From positions 59,919,205 through 59,983,204 of the forward strand of contig CM042012.1 of NCBI GenBank assembly GCA_023525715.1: DNA of 64,000 nucleotides, written 5' to 3'. Numbering within the stretch: position 1 is the stretch's first letter; every line of letters begins with the position of its first letter. The translations under genes were made by a program, and so were the position numbers. The DNA comes from Cichorium intybus (Eukaryota > Streptophyta > Magnoliopsida > Asterales > Asteraceae). Shown here in pieces: positions 1-10,976 of this stretch. The notes beneath the pieces were generated by a model. That model was not told where the DNA came from. It made no database searches and saw only the letters and a program-made list of their open reading frames with translations.

Positions 1-766
1 GGGTTTTGCTAGAAAAATCTTGAAAATTGCATGATATGAATTTTTCCTGATTTCTGCCTCTATAAACCCGTTCATCGAAATTTAGGAGGGTTTGGGAAAC
101 CTCCATAGGTTTTGGCGGCCAGGGTTTTACAAACCCTTAGTTGCATTACAAGTTTCCTAACTTGCATAGCTGCCTTATTTGATAGTTGCCTTAAACTACT
201 TTCTTTAATTTAAGTTGTTTAATTAATTATTAAACATGTTTTAATGGATTAATTATGATAAATATAAATTTTAAATTGTTTAAAATTTACCCCTTAATAT
301 ATCTAGAAAAGTATCTATATATTAAAACTTAAATTAAAATAAGAACGTTGGTCAAACCATGACTAGGCTCACCCACTTAAATGTGATTCGAAGGTTTGAA
401 GGAGGATTCTTATGAATCCTAATGAGGTTGGTTTTTAAATGACATTTATTGTGTCGGGCATCACGTGCGTTTTGCATGATCTATTCACCATCTGATTCAT
501 GATCCACGGCATCCCTATCATAAATTTTGAGATGAGAACAACCGAGATTAACATGTCGTTGACCTCGATCAATGAATCTCATAGATCTAAGAATTTCATA
601 GAGACTGAAATTGATAAAAGTATATCTACCTTAATGACCATTATGTTGTGATTACGGCATCCCTCTTCACACCATAATGAGAGATTTTGGGTCCTAGCCT
701 TGTTAAATGATAATTGGGTTATTATTTAAAAAGATTAAATTAAACTAATAAATTATTATTTTATAG
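1..766 (+). mobile_element. 5' leader of a copia-type element (G)
   Basis: This is untranslated leader upstream of the gag ORF at 767. It aligns by eye with the leader of the intact copia-B element (about 31820-32134). Both contain the phrase GATTACGGCATCCCTCTTC, then TCCTAGCCTT, GGGTTATTAT and a TTTTATAG directly before the gag ATG. No LTR or primer-binding site is visible, so the 5' LTR lies left of the window or has been lost. A perfect small hairpin, GGATTC-TTAT-GAATCC, lies near 403-418. The family assignment is inference from this shared layout. Confidence 0.6.
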
Positions 767-1672
767 ATGTCTGAAGCTAGTGTCATTTCTCCTCCTTCTC
801 CTCTATCACCCATTTCTGAGAGCTTCAGAAAGTATCTGTTAAATATGGAAAAGCTCACTGGTCTGAACTATGTGGAGTGGCTTCGCCAATGGAAACTAGT
901 TATGAGGTTGGAAGGTAATACATATTTGATTGAGTGTCCGCTCCCCATTCTACCTAGGCATGGCATCACACAGCAGCTTCGTGATGACCATGACTTCTTG
1001 ATTGATGAGTCCGAGGAAGTTTGTAGCCTCATGCTATTGACCATTGACCCCGCGATCCGGAGGGAATTCGAGTTTCTGGGGCCATATCAGTTAACACAGC
1101 TGGTTGAGGAAAGGTTTCGAGAACCGGTTGAAAAGGAACGAACTAGGATCTTCAAGGAGCTTGAAAGGTGCAAGCTAGAAGAAGGAATTACCGTCGGTCC
1201 ACATGTTCTCAAGATTGAGGGATACATTGGCGAGCTGTGCAGACTTGGTCATCCCATTGATTGGGAGTTGAGTGCCAACATCATACTTGACTCGCTGACT
1301 ACCCAGTACGATTTGTTCGTCCAGATGTACACAAAGGGAAACGAGCACAAGACTATCATGGAGAGGCATTGGATGTTGACTCTATACGAGTTGTTCATAG
1401 AGATACATAGTTCCACTAATTTAGCTACTTTGGGATTGAGTCCGGTGTTGAGACACATCAAGAAACGGTCCATGTCGACTGTCAGACTGGTTCTGAGATG
1501 TCTCAAACTGGGAATTCACAGGGTGGGATACAGTCACAGAAAGATTGGAAGATGCTCCAAAGCCAAATCGTTTGTCAACTCAGGTATGTCTAAAAACTCA
1601 AAACTTCTGATCCTTAATTCCTTGATACATGATGTGATTCTCACATTTTCTCTGTATGCAGGGACTCGGTAG
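767..1672 (+). CDS. gag: copia-type gag (capsid) ORF without pol
   Basis: A 301-residue ORF that matches plant copia gag proteins of the UBN2/DUF4219 type. The N-terminal part has the Leu-Thr-Gly-Leu-Asn-Tyr...Trp core (residues 30-45). The middle has the helical region that in the intact copia-B ORF reads ICAHVQRMQGYVERLRKL and here reads VGPHVLKIEGYIGELCRL (about residues 143-160), followed by ANIILDSLTTQYDLF. The last 80 residues look degenerate. There is no CCHC zinc knuckle, and no protease, integrase or reverse transcriptase follows. The ATG at 767 sits at the same place as the copia-B gag start, after TTTTATAG. It is either a gag-only derivative or a copy that lost pol by deletion. The family is well supported; whether it is functional is unknown. 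Confidence 0.7.
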   Translation: MSEASVISPPSPLSPISESFRKYLLNMEKLTGLNYVEWLRQWKLVMRLEGNTYLIECPLPILPRHGITQQLRDDHDFLIDESEEVCSLMLLTIDPAIRREFEFLGPYQLTQLVEERFREPVEKERTRIFKELERCKLEEGITVGPHVLKIEGYIGELCRLGHPIDWELSANIILDSLTTQYDLFVQMYTKGNEHKTIMERHWMLTLYELFIEIHSSTNLATLGLSPVLRHIKKRSMSTVRLVLRCLKLGIHRVGYSHRKIGRCSKAKSFVNSGMSKNSKLLILNSLIHDVILTFSLYAGTR

Positions 1673-2297
1673 GATGCAGGACACTGATGCATAGGAGCAT
1701 ATTCAGATTGGATCACGGGCTCGTGTAGTTTTCACGTTTAGATAGATATTTGATTTTGTTATTAGCTAGTAATTGCATATGACATTGTTTCATATTTTAC
1801 ATTGTTTGAGGATATTTTGAGATTAGATAAAAAGCATTGACCTTTCTTTAAAACATGGTTGTTTACATTATCCTTGCAATGTTGTATGAATGTGTTGGTA
1901 GCATAAATAGTAATAATATGAATGTTGATACATCCAAAGTATGTTGGATTTATAAATATAATTGGGTTTGTATGACTGTTAACATTAAAATTTAATAAGA
2001 ATTGCGTCAACCAAAGGTCCAAGTGGACAGGACTTTGGATGCATTTGACTTAGAGTCATCTGATGAATGGATTCTTAGTTAAATCGGTTGCAACAAGAGA
2101 CACATCACCCAAAGGTCCAAGGGATAGGAATTTGGAATCATCTGACTTGGAGTCACGTGATGAATGCATATCTTGGTTAAATTAACAAAGTCATAATTTA
2201 CATAGAGATGTAAAAGAAAACGAGATTGTGGGTACATTAGTTCTCGTGAACTGCCCAAATCTGCCAATAAACAAAATTAAGTTATACTTCATAATAT
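1673..2297 (+). mobile_element. 3' non-coding part of element G, no pol
   Basis: No gene is visible. The text moves from the end of the gag ORF straight into T-rich sequence that resembles in style the post-pol region of copia-B (36167-36300). It ends in a diverged direct duplication (2012-2190, listed separately). No LTR boundary can be fixed. The right limit is the junction with the Athila-type fragment at about 2298. Confidence 0.4.
2012..2190 (+). repeat. diverged tandem duplication of about 80 bp
   Basis: Two copies begin CCAAAGGTCCAAG(T/G)G at about 2013 and 2109. Both continue through AGGA(C/A)TTTGGA, a CTGACTT(A/G)GAGTCA-type stretch, GTGATGAATG and TTGGTTAAAT or TTAGTTAAAT. They are separated by about 96 bp and differ at roughly one position in six. 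Function is unknown; an old tandem duplication in the retroelement 3' region is the simplest reading. Confidence 0.6.
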
Positions 2298-2837
2298 TTG
2301 CCATTAAGTATGGCAAATATAACTTTGCTTATCAGATTAAACGACAGTAAGAAGTATGTGCCCTGCGAGGATACATTCTACATCTGGGTCCTATCTGACC
2401 CGACTCGGTTCCTCCACCGACCACACACTTTCGTGTCTTTCTTGACAAGCAAGGCTAAGGGGCCTAGGTCTGGGAACCCGATGACTGGAGGGCACTATAT
2501 CACGAGGATTGCCCGATCCTATGGCATCCTCACACCCGATATTACAGTAGGCCTGAGGCCACGAGAGCCCAATCACATTAAGGGGCAGATTTTGGAGGCG
2601 ATGGGGGTAGTTCGGATGACGAGGCAAAGCGAGTATGAGATGGCACCAGCGATTTCGGCCCGTGACCCAGGATTTGTGGAGATCGGGCCTGAGGTTGAGG
2701 AGCATGCAGAGATGCCACAGAGGAGGAGGAATCTCGTGCCAATAGTCCAGCCACCACCGCAGGCCGAGAAGGAGCCTGTAGACATCCAGGCGGCGTTACG
2801 AGATCTGACGACCATGGTGACGAGACTAGAGGCATAG
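2298..2837 (+). pseudogene. Athila-type ORF2 C-terminal half (copy 3)
   Basis: A 179-residue frame homologous to the C-terminal part of ORF2 in the two longer Athila-type copies in this window. Its DTFYIWVLSDPTRFLHRP corresponds to DMTFLWVLLDPSRFLHLP, and GGHYITRIARSYGILT corresponds to GHFITRLAQSYRILT. A Gln/Pro-rich tail and a short coiled segment (LRDLTTMVTRLEA) follow, as in the other copies. The N-terminal half is missing: homology begins near 2310, directly after the copia-type element G. The family is a plant gypsy (Athila) post-pol ORF of unknown function. The first Met is probably fortuitous. Confidence 0.7.
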
Positions 2838-3877
2838 ATACGATGGATTGCAGAGACTCAGCATACGCTTCTCCTTCAGGCAGATATAGAGCGACCACCC
2901 TTCCATGTTGCAGGTCATGATGGTGTTCTGGGGCACACCATGGCGACGATGAGGATTGATAGTACATTTTCTTTTCCTTTTCTTTTTTCTTTTTGAAACA
3001 TCGCTTGAATAAAACTTTTACATTTTTTATATGTTTGTTTGTCCTTGTTTCTTTTAATATGTTTGTTTTAATGTTTGGTTGCAAGCCAACTGTGAGAAAT
3101 CTACTGAGGGAGTTGCATAACGCAAGTGTGGGGTCATCGTAACCCTGCACTTGTGTTATGCCGGTGTGTTTACTACTGCGCCCCGACTCCCCGAAAACTT
3201 TACCGAGATGATGCATCCTGCACGTACGACCCGTGATGCAAGCAATTCGACGATCCATAGAGTTAACCATTTTCTCCCTTGTTTTGATTTTATTTTTGTA
3301 CAAGGGGGACATTGTACGGATTAAAATGTGGGGTGGGGACAGTCGAAAAGAGTTTTGATATTTTTTCAGAAACAAATAGTGATTTTCAAAATTTTAAGGA
3401 ATTTTCAAAATTTCAAGGAATTGTAACTTGGAAAAGAATATGTTTAAATGTGATAGCATTGTGGTGTTTTTCAAGAAATATTGTTTAGTTGTGAGCATGC
3501 TAGCTTTAGTTAAAACAAGTTGAGTACTTAGAAAGTTAGAAAAATATGGACTTAGACTATCTTAAGATTGTGATTCAGAATGGGATTGTCAATCAGTGGC
3601 CTTTGTTGTTCGAGCAAGTAGGATCGAAAAGAGTGGCCTGTAAGGCATTTATGTACCTCACTACCTAAGATCAACTGGTCTCGGATAGTGTTTTTGAAAG
3701 CTCGTTACATAAACAACATCGAAAGTCATGGATATTTTTCCAAAAATCATTTTCGTCTAACTTTTTGAATGCAATAAACTTTGAAACTAAAAATATTCAA
3801 AAATGTTTGGGTCTTATTTAGAAATTATTAAAAACTCTACTTGCTTGGGGACAAGCAAGTCACAAGTGTGGGGTGTT
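2838..3877 (+). mobile_element. 3' untranslated region and PPT of Athila-3
   Basis: This has the same order of signals as the two better preserved copies. AGTGTGGGGT lies at 3125-3134 inside a hairpin that closes with CACTTG near 3150. A GTACAA...TTGTAC hairpin lies at 3298-3317, followed by ATGTGGGGT at 3326-3334. A perfect CTTGCTTG-GGGA-CAAGCAAG hairpin lies at 3840-3859, followed by the polypurine-type AGTGTGGGGT at 3865-3874. The LTR starts four bases later. Confidence 0.65.
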
Positions 3878-4829
3878 TGATAACGCCTACTAATCTCAAG
3901 CATTGTGGCCGTTATTGTACCGAGATTTAGCTGAATTACATTTCTAATACGACTAATATCACTCACTTTTGTACCAAGGGCTTGTGTTGTGTTTTAGTGA
4001 TAATACAGGGTAAATGCATACAAGTTAGCAAAGTTGGAAACAAAGTTGGATTCAACTCGAAATGACACGCGCGACATGTATGAACGAAGCATGCAACGCG
4101 GACAAGTGTCTAAGTCGGGTGAAGATTCAAATTTCAAAGTGCGAACAACAAGGGATAAGGTTGACCCGCGCCGCGTAGATGGCTATTCCCTGCCGTGTAG
4201 AGCCCAAATCCGCAACTATAAATAGAGGCTCCCATTTCGTGATTCGGGAGCGAAGATTAGACATTTGAGAGACACTCATGCATCTCTGACTCGAAATTTT
4301 ATAGCTTCGTCGTTTGATTCAATAGTTGGCTAGTTTCTATTACTTTATTTGTTTTTCGATTATCATTAATTGTGTGTGATCGAGGGTTCTGATCTATAGA
4401 ACACCATTGACCACCTGGATTGGTTTAGTATATGTATTCAGAAGCATTTGGCTCTGATTGGATTCGGTTTAATGCCAGTTTATGTTGAGTTCATTTCATT
4501 ACAATCTTACGTTTTAGTGTCAACTATTGTCTTTAGTTTATTGTTTTTGATATACTTCGCTGTTGATTTCCTGAGTTTGATCTAGGAATCAGATTAGTTT
4601 GGCTCTAATTAGTTGTGATATATTGCTTCAGTATAGATCGATAGATTTAGTTTTCGATTTTCGTGTTGTTTTCGGAATCAAGTGTAAGAATAGAAACCAT
4701 CTATAGAGCGACATTATAGATTGGTCATATTTTGACACAAAGTGCTAACCACGAACTCCTTGGTTTGACCCTTACTTGCCGCTAGCTAGTGAGCTGTAAG
4801 GTTTTTATTTTACATTTTTCACCGCATCA
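3878..4829 (+). mobile_element. LTR of Athila-3 (3' LTR)
   Basis: It starts TGATAACGCC directly after the polypurine tract, matching the TGACAACGCC start of the other Athila-type LTRs. It contains CTATAAATAGAG at about 4218-4229 as a TATA box and GC-rich CGCG clusters upstream of it (about 4066-4110 and 4165-4180). The end is placed at CGCATCA before ACGGTGGC. That end is uncertain because no partner LTR or TSD is available. Confidence 0.6.
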
Positions 4830-5379
4830 ACGGTGGCAACGTGTCAGTCAACCAAGGTGAATTCGTGTGGTTCATTTTCTTCACCTCTGAGAACTTTGTG
4901 GCATAGCTATGAAGAGTTCTGTTAAACATTTCACCGCATAATTGTTTTCAATGACCACACTTCGGATTGGTCTTTCCCAAGTACAACATGAAATCTAGCT
5001 TTTATTTGTAAGAACTTCTCCCTTTCATTTATTTTGAAGACGATTTTGAATTGATTGTCAGAAAAGGTCTTAGGACAATATGGGATATCCAATTGGCAAT
5101 TGAGAGTATTGTCTACAGAGTATGATTGCAATGAACTCCATGAAATAGTTCAAGTGTATTAAAGCCAAAGGAAATTATAGTTTTGAAAGCCTAAGTTTTA
5201 TGAATTGAATCCAAGTCTTGTTTAGTGCCAACCCTTCCCCTTGCAATAGCTTTCAATTGTTTGAGCCTTTCATATTCTATCATTTGTTGTTAATTCTTCT
5301 CAGCCTTTGTAAGTTCAATTAAAATCTTCGTTCCTATGTCAACCATTTCACCTGAAGATGCTGGAACATGTGAAGTAGT
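4830..5379 (-). pseudogene. remnant of env-like ORF, distal part (element E)
   Basis: Read on the minus strand, this joins the sequence that ends at 18164 on the other side of copia-A, because the copia-A target-site duplication is GTAGT (5375-5379) / ATAGT (18164-18168). The first part translates as a charged helical stretch (EYERLKQLKAIARGR) but has several stops. I do not recognise a domain. Together with 18164-19730 it is read as the 3' end of an old, decayed retrotransposon extra ORF. Identity is tentative. Confidence 0.4.
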
Positions 5380-5970
5380 TGTTAAGTATGTGGAGTCTAA
5401 TCCGTAGTAGTATGGCTCGACGTCTGAAGGCAGGAGGACTTAACCGATCCGAAGGGTTATTGCTTTAGCGTGAAGCATTTCTCTGGCAGAAGTACAAAGG
5501 ACATCCAACGTCAGAACGTTGTGGGGCTCCCTTGTACGCTGTTCGTATACTGTTTGTCTGCCATAAAATGTTCCTTTTGTACTGCCACCTTCCCTCAATG
5601 TGCAGATTGTCGATTCATGAAGATCTGTTGTATCTTCTTGAATTCTGCACCCCCTTCTACATATAGTCATTCCCCGTTCCAAATTAGCATGCTGGTGTGT
5701 GTGTGTGAATATTATAGAAAGTAGTCATACTTGTAATTTCTTGAATAACATTCAGTCAATATATAAAATCTCTCTAGCTCCACAATGGACGTAGCTTGAT
5801 CTCAAGATCTAGTGAACCGTTTAATTCTCTGTGTTGATTCCTTACTAGTTCTTCTTGTATTTCTCGTTGCAAGATTTTCGTGTGTCGAGTGCTTAATTTC
5901 GAGGGTTGTTTGGCCAAAATATTGTTCTTTAGAGATTAAGTTTATGATCTCGCCTATTATTTACCTTTCA
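5380..5970 (+). repeat. 5' LTR of copia-A
   Basis: A 591-bp LTR running TGTTAAG...CTTTCA, followed by AAT and the primer site. Its partner is the interrupted 3' LTR at 16540-18163. Fifty bases present here (5485-5534) are missing from the 3' LTR at the point where another element sits. Confidence 0.9.
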
Positions 5971-5973
5971 AAT

Positions 5974-5985
5974 TGGTATCAGAGC
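5974..5985 (+). other. primer-binding site of copia-A (initiator Met tRNA)
   Basis: TGGTATCAGAGC, complementary to the 3' end of plant initiator methionyl tRNA, lies three bases after the 5' LTR. This is the standard copia position. Confidence 0.9.
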
Positions 5986-5997
5986 TACGGCTGAATA

Positions 5998-6833
5998 AGG
6001 GAAGATCCAGATCGACAAGTTTAACAGTGCCGATTTTGGATTCTGGAGAATGCAGATAGAAGAGTACTTTTACAAGAAAAAACTCCATCTCCAATTGACC
6101 GGAAGAATGCCATAAGATATGTCGATGGATGAGTGGGAATTGCTGGATCGGTAGACTTTGGGTGGGGTCAGGTTGTCATTATCAAAGTTTGTTGCTTACA
6201 ACATCGTAAACGAGAAAACCACGTTTGGTCTACTGAGGACTTTGTGTAACACGTACGATAAACCCTTAGCAGCAAACAAGGTGTTCTTGATCCGACAACT
6301 TGTGAATACGAAGATGAAAGAAAGAGATTTTGTGGCAGAACACATCAACAAATTCAACTCCATCATATCGAGGTTGATATCGGTGGATATTGGCTTTGAT
6401 GATGAAGTCTGAGCCGTATTGTTGTTTTCTTCACTTCCAGATAGTTGGTCCAGAACGGTAACTGCGGCTAGTAGTTAATCCGGAACTGAAAAACTGACGT
6501 TCGAAGGCATTTGTCATTTGATCCTTGGGGAAGATATCTGAAGGAGGAATAAAGGTGAGCATTCCGGCAGCATTGGCAACCAAAGAGAGAGGAAGAAGAC
6601 TGAACCGAGGTAGCGGTGGCAGTGGCGGTGGCAAAGGTAGATCTAAGGCATGGAGAAGGGGACGGTCCATGAGCAAAAAAGAGGTAGTCTGCTGGAACTG
6701 TAAAGGGAATAGGCGCTTCAAAAATCAGTGTCCGAAGCCTTCTATTTCCGCAGAGGGAAATAGAGAAGTGAATCCTGTAGAATATTTCGATGATGCTCTC
6801 GTTTGTTGGGTAGAGAGTTCCGTAGAGTCATGA
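5998..6833 (+). pseudogene. gag: copia-A gag, broken
   Basis: Fragments of a Tork-type gag lie in more than one frame. FNSADFGFWRMQIEEYFYKK is near 6021-6080, the UBN2-type core FVAYNIVNEKTTFGLLRTL is at 6188-6244, and KMKERDFVAEHINKFNSI follows. Stops interrupt it at about 6154 and 6409. The zinc knuckle near 6687-6732 reads CWNCKGNRRFKNQC. The histidine of the CCHC pattern is an arginine, so nucleic-acid binding would be lost. It lies between the primer site and pol as expected. Confidence 0.75.
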
Positions 6834-6838
6834 ATAAT

Positions 6839-9800
6839 GGACTCAGGTGTATCCCTCCATGCATGTCACAGCTAAAGTGTGATGAAGAATTTCAAACATT
6901 ATAGTGGCAGAGTGAGACTTGCCGATAACAAGAGCCTAGATATAATCGGAGTTGGAGATGTTACACTTAGGACATCCTTGGGAACTAAATTGACTTTGAA
7001 GGATGTTAAGTTTATTCCTGGCCTGAAAAGGATGTTGATAGCAGTAGGAAAGTTGGATGATGAAGGGCAACATGGTCGTTGCTCGAGGGCAGAAACGAGG
7101 ATCCCTCTATATGGTGGAAGACTCCTCAGATGAGATAAACACTTCCAAAAAAGATAATAAAGCTTCTACTCTGTGGCACCAAAGACTTGGTCACATGAGT
7201 GAGAAGGAGATGAACATGTTAGTCTCCAAGGGCAAGATTTTGGATGTAAATGCAACTGTCATAGAATTCTGTGAGCCGTGTGCTTATAGTAAACAAAAGA
7301 AGGCCACCTTCCCTAAGGTGGGACAAGCTCTGAAGCCTAAAAAACTCGAGCTTGTGTATTCTAATGTCTATAGACCAACCTTTGTATCTTCATTCACATG
7401 ATCTCATTACTATGTCACCTTCATTGACGACTCAACGATGAAGGTATGAGTTTACTTCCTTAAAATAAATCTGAGGTTTTTGCTACTTTCAAGAAGTGGA
7501 AAACTACTGTAGAAACTAAGACAAGCCTCAAGATTAAATGCCTTAAGTCCGACAATGGGGGAGAGTACATCAGCAGAGAATTCATTGATTATTGTGCCGA
7601 GAATGGGATCCGAATGTTGAAGACAGTCCCAGAAACCCCTCAGCAGAATGGCATAGTGGAAAGAATGAACAGAACTCTAAATGAAAGGGCGAAGAGCATG
7701 GGGTTACATGAAGGGATGTCAAAGATGTTTTGGGCAGATGCCGTCAACACCACAACCTAACTAATCAATCATAGCCCCTCAGTTCCCATGGGGTTCAAAA
7801 TTCCTGAAGAGGAATGGCAGGGTCATGAGATCTCCTTCAAACATCTAAGGGTTTTTGGATTCGTCTCATATGTCAAGACAAAGGATAGTTAGAGACATAA
7901 GATAGAAGCCAAGTCGAAGAAATGCTTCTTTATTGGGTATCGTGTTGATAACTTGGGTTACCGATGTTGGGATAGCCAGATCCGAAGGGTCATCCGAAGC
8001 CGGGACGTGGTATTTAACGAGAACGCCCTATACAAAGACATTTTTCAGGAGACCGTCGGTCGAAGCAAACCATTTGAAGACATGGAGCAAGTTGTGCTTG
8101 AAGGATCATCCATGAATAATTTTGATAAGACTTCTGAAGAAGAATCAAGAAAGGACTCTGGAAGCAGTAGGAGAAATTAAGAAGCATCTGGTAGTACTAG
8201 AGACAGTGTGAGCTCATTCGAAGTGGAATGTAACACTTCAGATCGAGGCGAAGATGATGAATCAGGAGCTGCAACTCCAGGTATTCTCAGGAGCTGCAGC
8301 AACACTGCATTAGCAAGGTACCTATTGTTGACTGAGAATGGAGAGCCAAAATCTTATCCTGAACCCTTAAGGATGAAAGACTCCATACAGTTGAAGAAGG
8401 CGACGGAGGATGAGATACGCTCACTTGCTAAAAACATGACATGGTAACTTGTCAAGTTACCAGCAAATAAAAAGGCATTGTCCAACAAGTAGGTGTTTCG
8501 GATCAATGATGAAGCTGATGGGAGTAAGAGATACAAAGCTCGATTGGTGGTCAAGGGGTTTCAACAAAAGGAAGGCCTTGACTACAACGGGATTTTCTCT
8601 CCAGTTATAAAGATCACCACAATCTGAACCGTACTTGGGATCGTTGAATCTGGATATCTCCACCTAGAACAATTAGACATCAAAACTGCATTCTTGCGCT
8701 GCGACATGGAAGAAGACATCTATATGGCACAACCAGAAGGTTTTGAGATTGTAGGGAAAGAAAACCTGGTGTGCAAATTACAGGAAAAGCCTGTATGGAT
8801 TGAAGCAAGCTCCAATACAGTGGTACTTGAAGTTTGATGACTTCATGAAGAGAAATAGATTCCGAATGAGTGATAGCGATCACTACTGTTATCGGAAGCA
8901 ACTCAAGTCTTCGTACATCAGCTTTCTATTTTGATGATATGTTGGTAGCGCTACTGACATTCAGGAGATCAATAGGCTAAAACGACAGTTATCCGAAGAG
9001 TTCAAGATGAAGGACCTTGGATCTACCAAGCAGATTTTGGGGATGATCATTGTCAGGAACAAAGCTTCAGGAGAAATCAAACATTCTCAGGAGAAGTACA
9101 TCCTGAAAGTTTTGGAGAAGTTTAATATGGCAAGTGCTAAGGTCTGAAGCACCCTACTTGGGAACCATTTAAAGCTCTGAAAAGAGCAAACCCTAAAGAC
9201 GGATAGAGACAGAAAGGAATAGCTAAAGTCTCGTATGTATCTGCAGTTGGCAGTCTCATATACGCTATGGTATGTACTAGGCCAGACATTGCACATGCAG
9301 TGGGAGTTGTTAGCAGATTCATGTCGAATCTAGGAAAGGAGCATTGGTAAGGTGTCAAGTGGCTGCTCTGCTAATTGAAAGGAACCTCGGACACATCCTT
9401 AGTTTATAGAAGGCAGAAGGTCGTCCTCGAAGGTTTTACTGATGCAGACTTAGGGGATTGTACTGATTCAAGGAAAATCACGACTAGTTATGTTTTCGAA
9501 ATTGGAGGAACAGCAATCAGATGGATGTCCAGATTACAGAAGAGCATTGCTCTTTCAACCATCGAAGTCGAGTATATGGTAGTAGCAGAAGCTAGCAAGG
9601 AGCTCCTATGGTTAAAGACTTTTATTGAAGAGCTTAGACATAAAAAGGAGGATTGTATGTTGCATTGTGACAACCAAAGTGCAATTCATCTTGCAAAGAA
9701 TCCGGTGTTTCATAGCAAGACGAAACACATCAAGATGAGATTCCATTTTATTCGTGAGCAGATAGCCGAAGGTATGCTTATCTTGCAGAAAATCCTTGGT

Positions 9801-9863
9801 GCTAAGAATTCTATAGATATGTTCACCAAGGTGGTCCCTTTGGACAAGTTGAAGTTATGTGTG
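6839..9863 (+). pseudogene. pol: copia-A pol (protease, integrase, RT, RNase H), broken
   Basis: Degenerate but collinear copia pol. The protease region is near 6840-7050, with the active-site Asp-Ser-Gly at about 6839-6847. The integrase zinc region LWHQRLGHMSEKEMNMLV with CEPCAYSKQKKA lies at 7171-7310. The integrase core has SDNGGEY near 7550 and PQQNGIVERMNRTL near 7640. RT includes [18 protein letters not shown] near 8535 and a damaged catalytic motif near 8930. RNase H (9375-9863) has the FTDAD motif, STIEVEYMVVAEASKEL and DNQSAIHLAKNPVFHSKTKHI. There are many stops and frameshifts. The last codons lie beyond Athila-1, at 16402-16428, where the reading frame resumes exactly after the target duplication and ends in TAA. 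Confidence 0.85.
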
Positions 9864-10976
9864 TGACATGCCTAGGTCGTCGTGCGGTCAAAAATAAGAG
9901 AAAAACTAACACACACTAGCACAGTGGTCGTCAGGGTCGATCCGCAGGAGCTTCGTGGTTAGACTAAGTGAAAGATTACCAACTAGTAGTGTCACGCTAC
10001 AGTCGGAGGATCTAGTTTCTACCTTCCTAATCACTAACAACCTAAAGCAATGATCAAACAAACTCAAGCCAAGCTAAGCTAAGCTCAAATGAACCTAGTC
10101 ACTTTCTGAAATCAGAAGTACATCTCTGAATCAGAAGCAATCAAAGGCATCCAAACTAAGCAAAACCAAGCAAAGCATAAACTAGCCACTAACTAAAGTT
10201 CTACTGAACAGTTACTAGCCAAGGTTTAATGCCTAAAAACTAACCTAATTAGATACTGATTTCAGCAAGGGAAAACAGTCCCAACAAGGTCAAAGCAATA
10301 TCCAAACTCAAATCAAACATTCAAAACCCAACACAAGCATAAAAACACCGAAATACCAACATTAATCGTAACCAAATGATTTTCATTCACCAAATCCAAC
10401 TTCTAAACATCCAAACAGTAACAAAATGTCATAAAACAGAAACCTAAAGTGCTCAAGGCCAGTGGTTGTCACTCCCAAAGACCTTAGCTACAATTACTAC
10501 TTGATACTAAAAGGAAATTAAATTCTAAAACATGAAAATACCAATTGAGATGTTGCTGAAACGAATTCTTGGAGTCAAAGAGCTTCAAGGTCGATTTTAC
10601 ACCCGGTCTTTGCTAGGGTTTTCGGCTGGAAATGCCTCTATTTATAGTTGCAATTTTCCCGTAGCCGCGCCGCGCAGATAAAGAATCCGCGGCGCGCGTA
10701 CTAATCTTTTCCCGTTTCTTCGGTATTTGAATGTGTTCCACCGCCTTAAGCCCGCGTCGCGCGTGGTTAATTCCCGCGGCGCGCGTACGAGTTTCCTTGA
10801 TTTTTCATTCTTTTCCAAACTTCTTCCTTTTGCACGCTTTTAGTCCGTGTTTCCATTCTTTTTCATCAAACAAGTCCTGGCACAAAAAGTGAGAATACCC
10901 AGACATATTTGATATAATTTTATCAAGAACAGGGCTCAACAACGCCTAAAATACTTGATATCACTAGGCGTTGTCA
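9864..10976 (-). repeat. 3' LTR of Athila-1
   Basis: A 1113-bp LTR. On the minus strand its TATA box TATAAATA is at 10639-10646, downstream of the GC-rich hairpins at about 10665-10790. It keeps a 19-bp segment (between two ATCAGAAG repeats near 10110-10140) that the other LTR has lost. Confidence 0.9.

Noticed and set aside
1584..1661. intron in the gag of element G as a certain feature
   Set aside because: Donor and acceptor fit the consensus, but joining the exons gives an immediate stop and no homologue was compared, so it is only mentioned as a possibility.
2012..2190. CRISPR or satellite array
   Set aside because: Only two diverged copies and a eukaryotic context; this is a simple duplication.
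4034..4225. 63-codon ORF in the Athila-3 LTR
   Set aside because: It lies in U3 just before the TATA box and corresponds to no frame kept in the other two LTR pairs.
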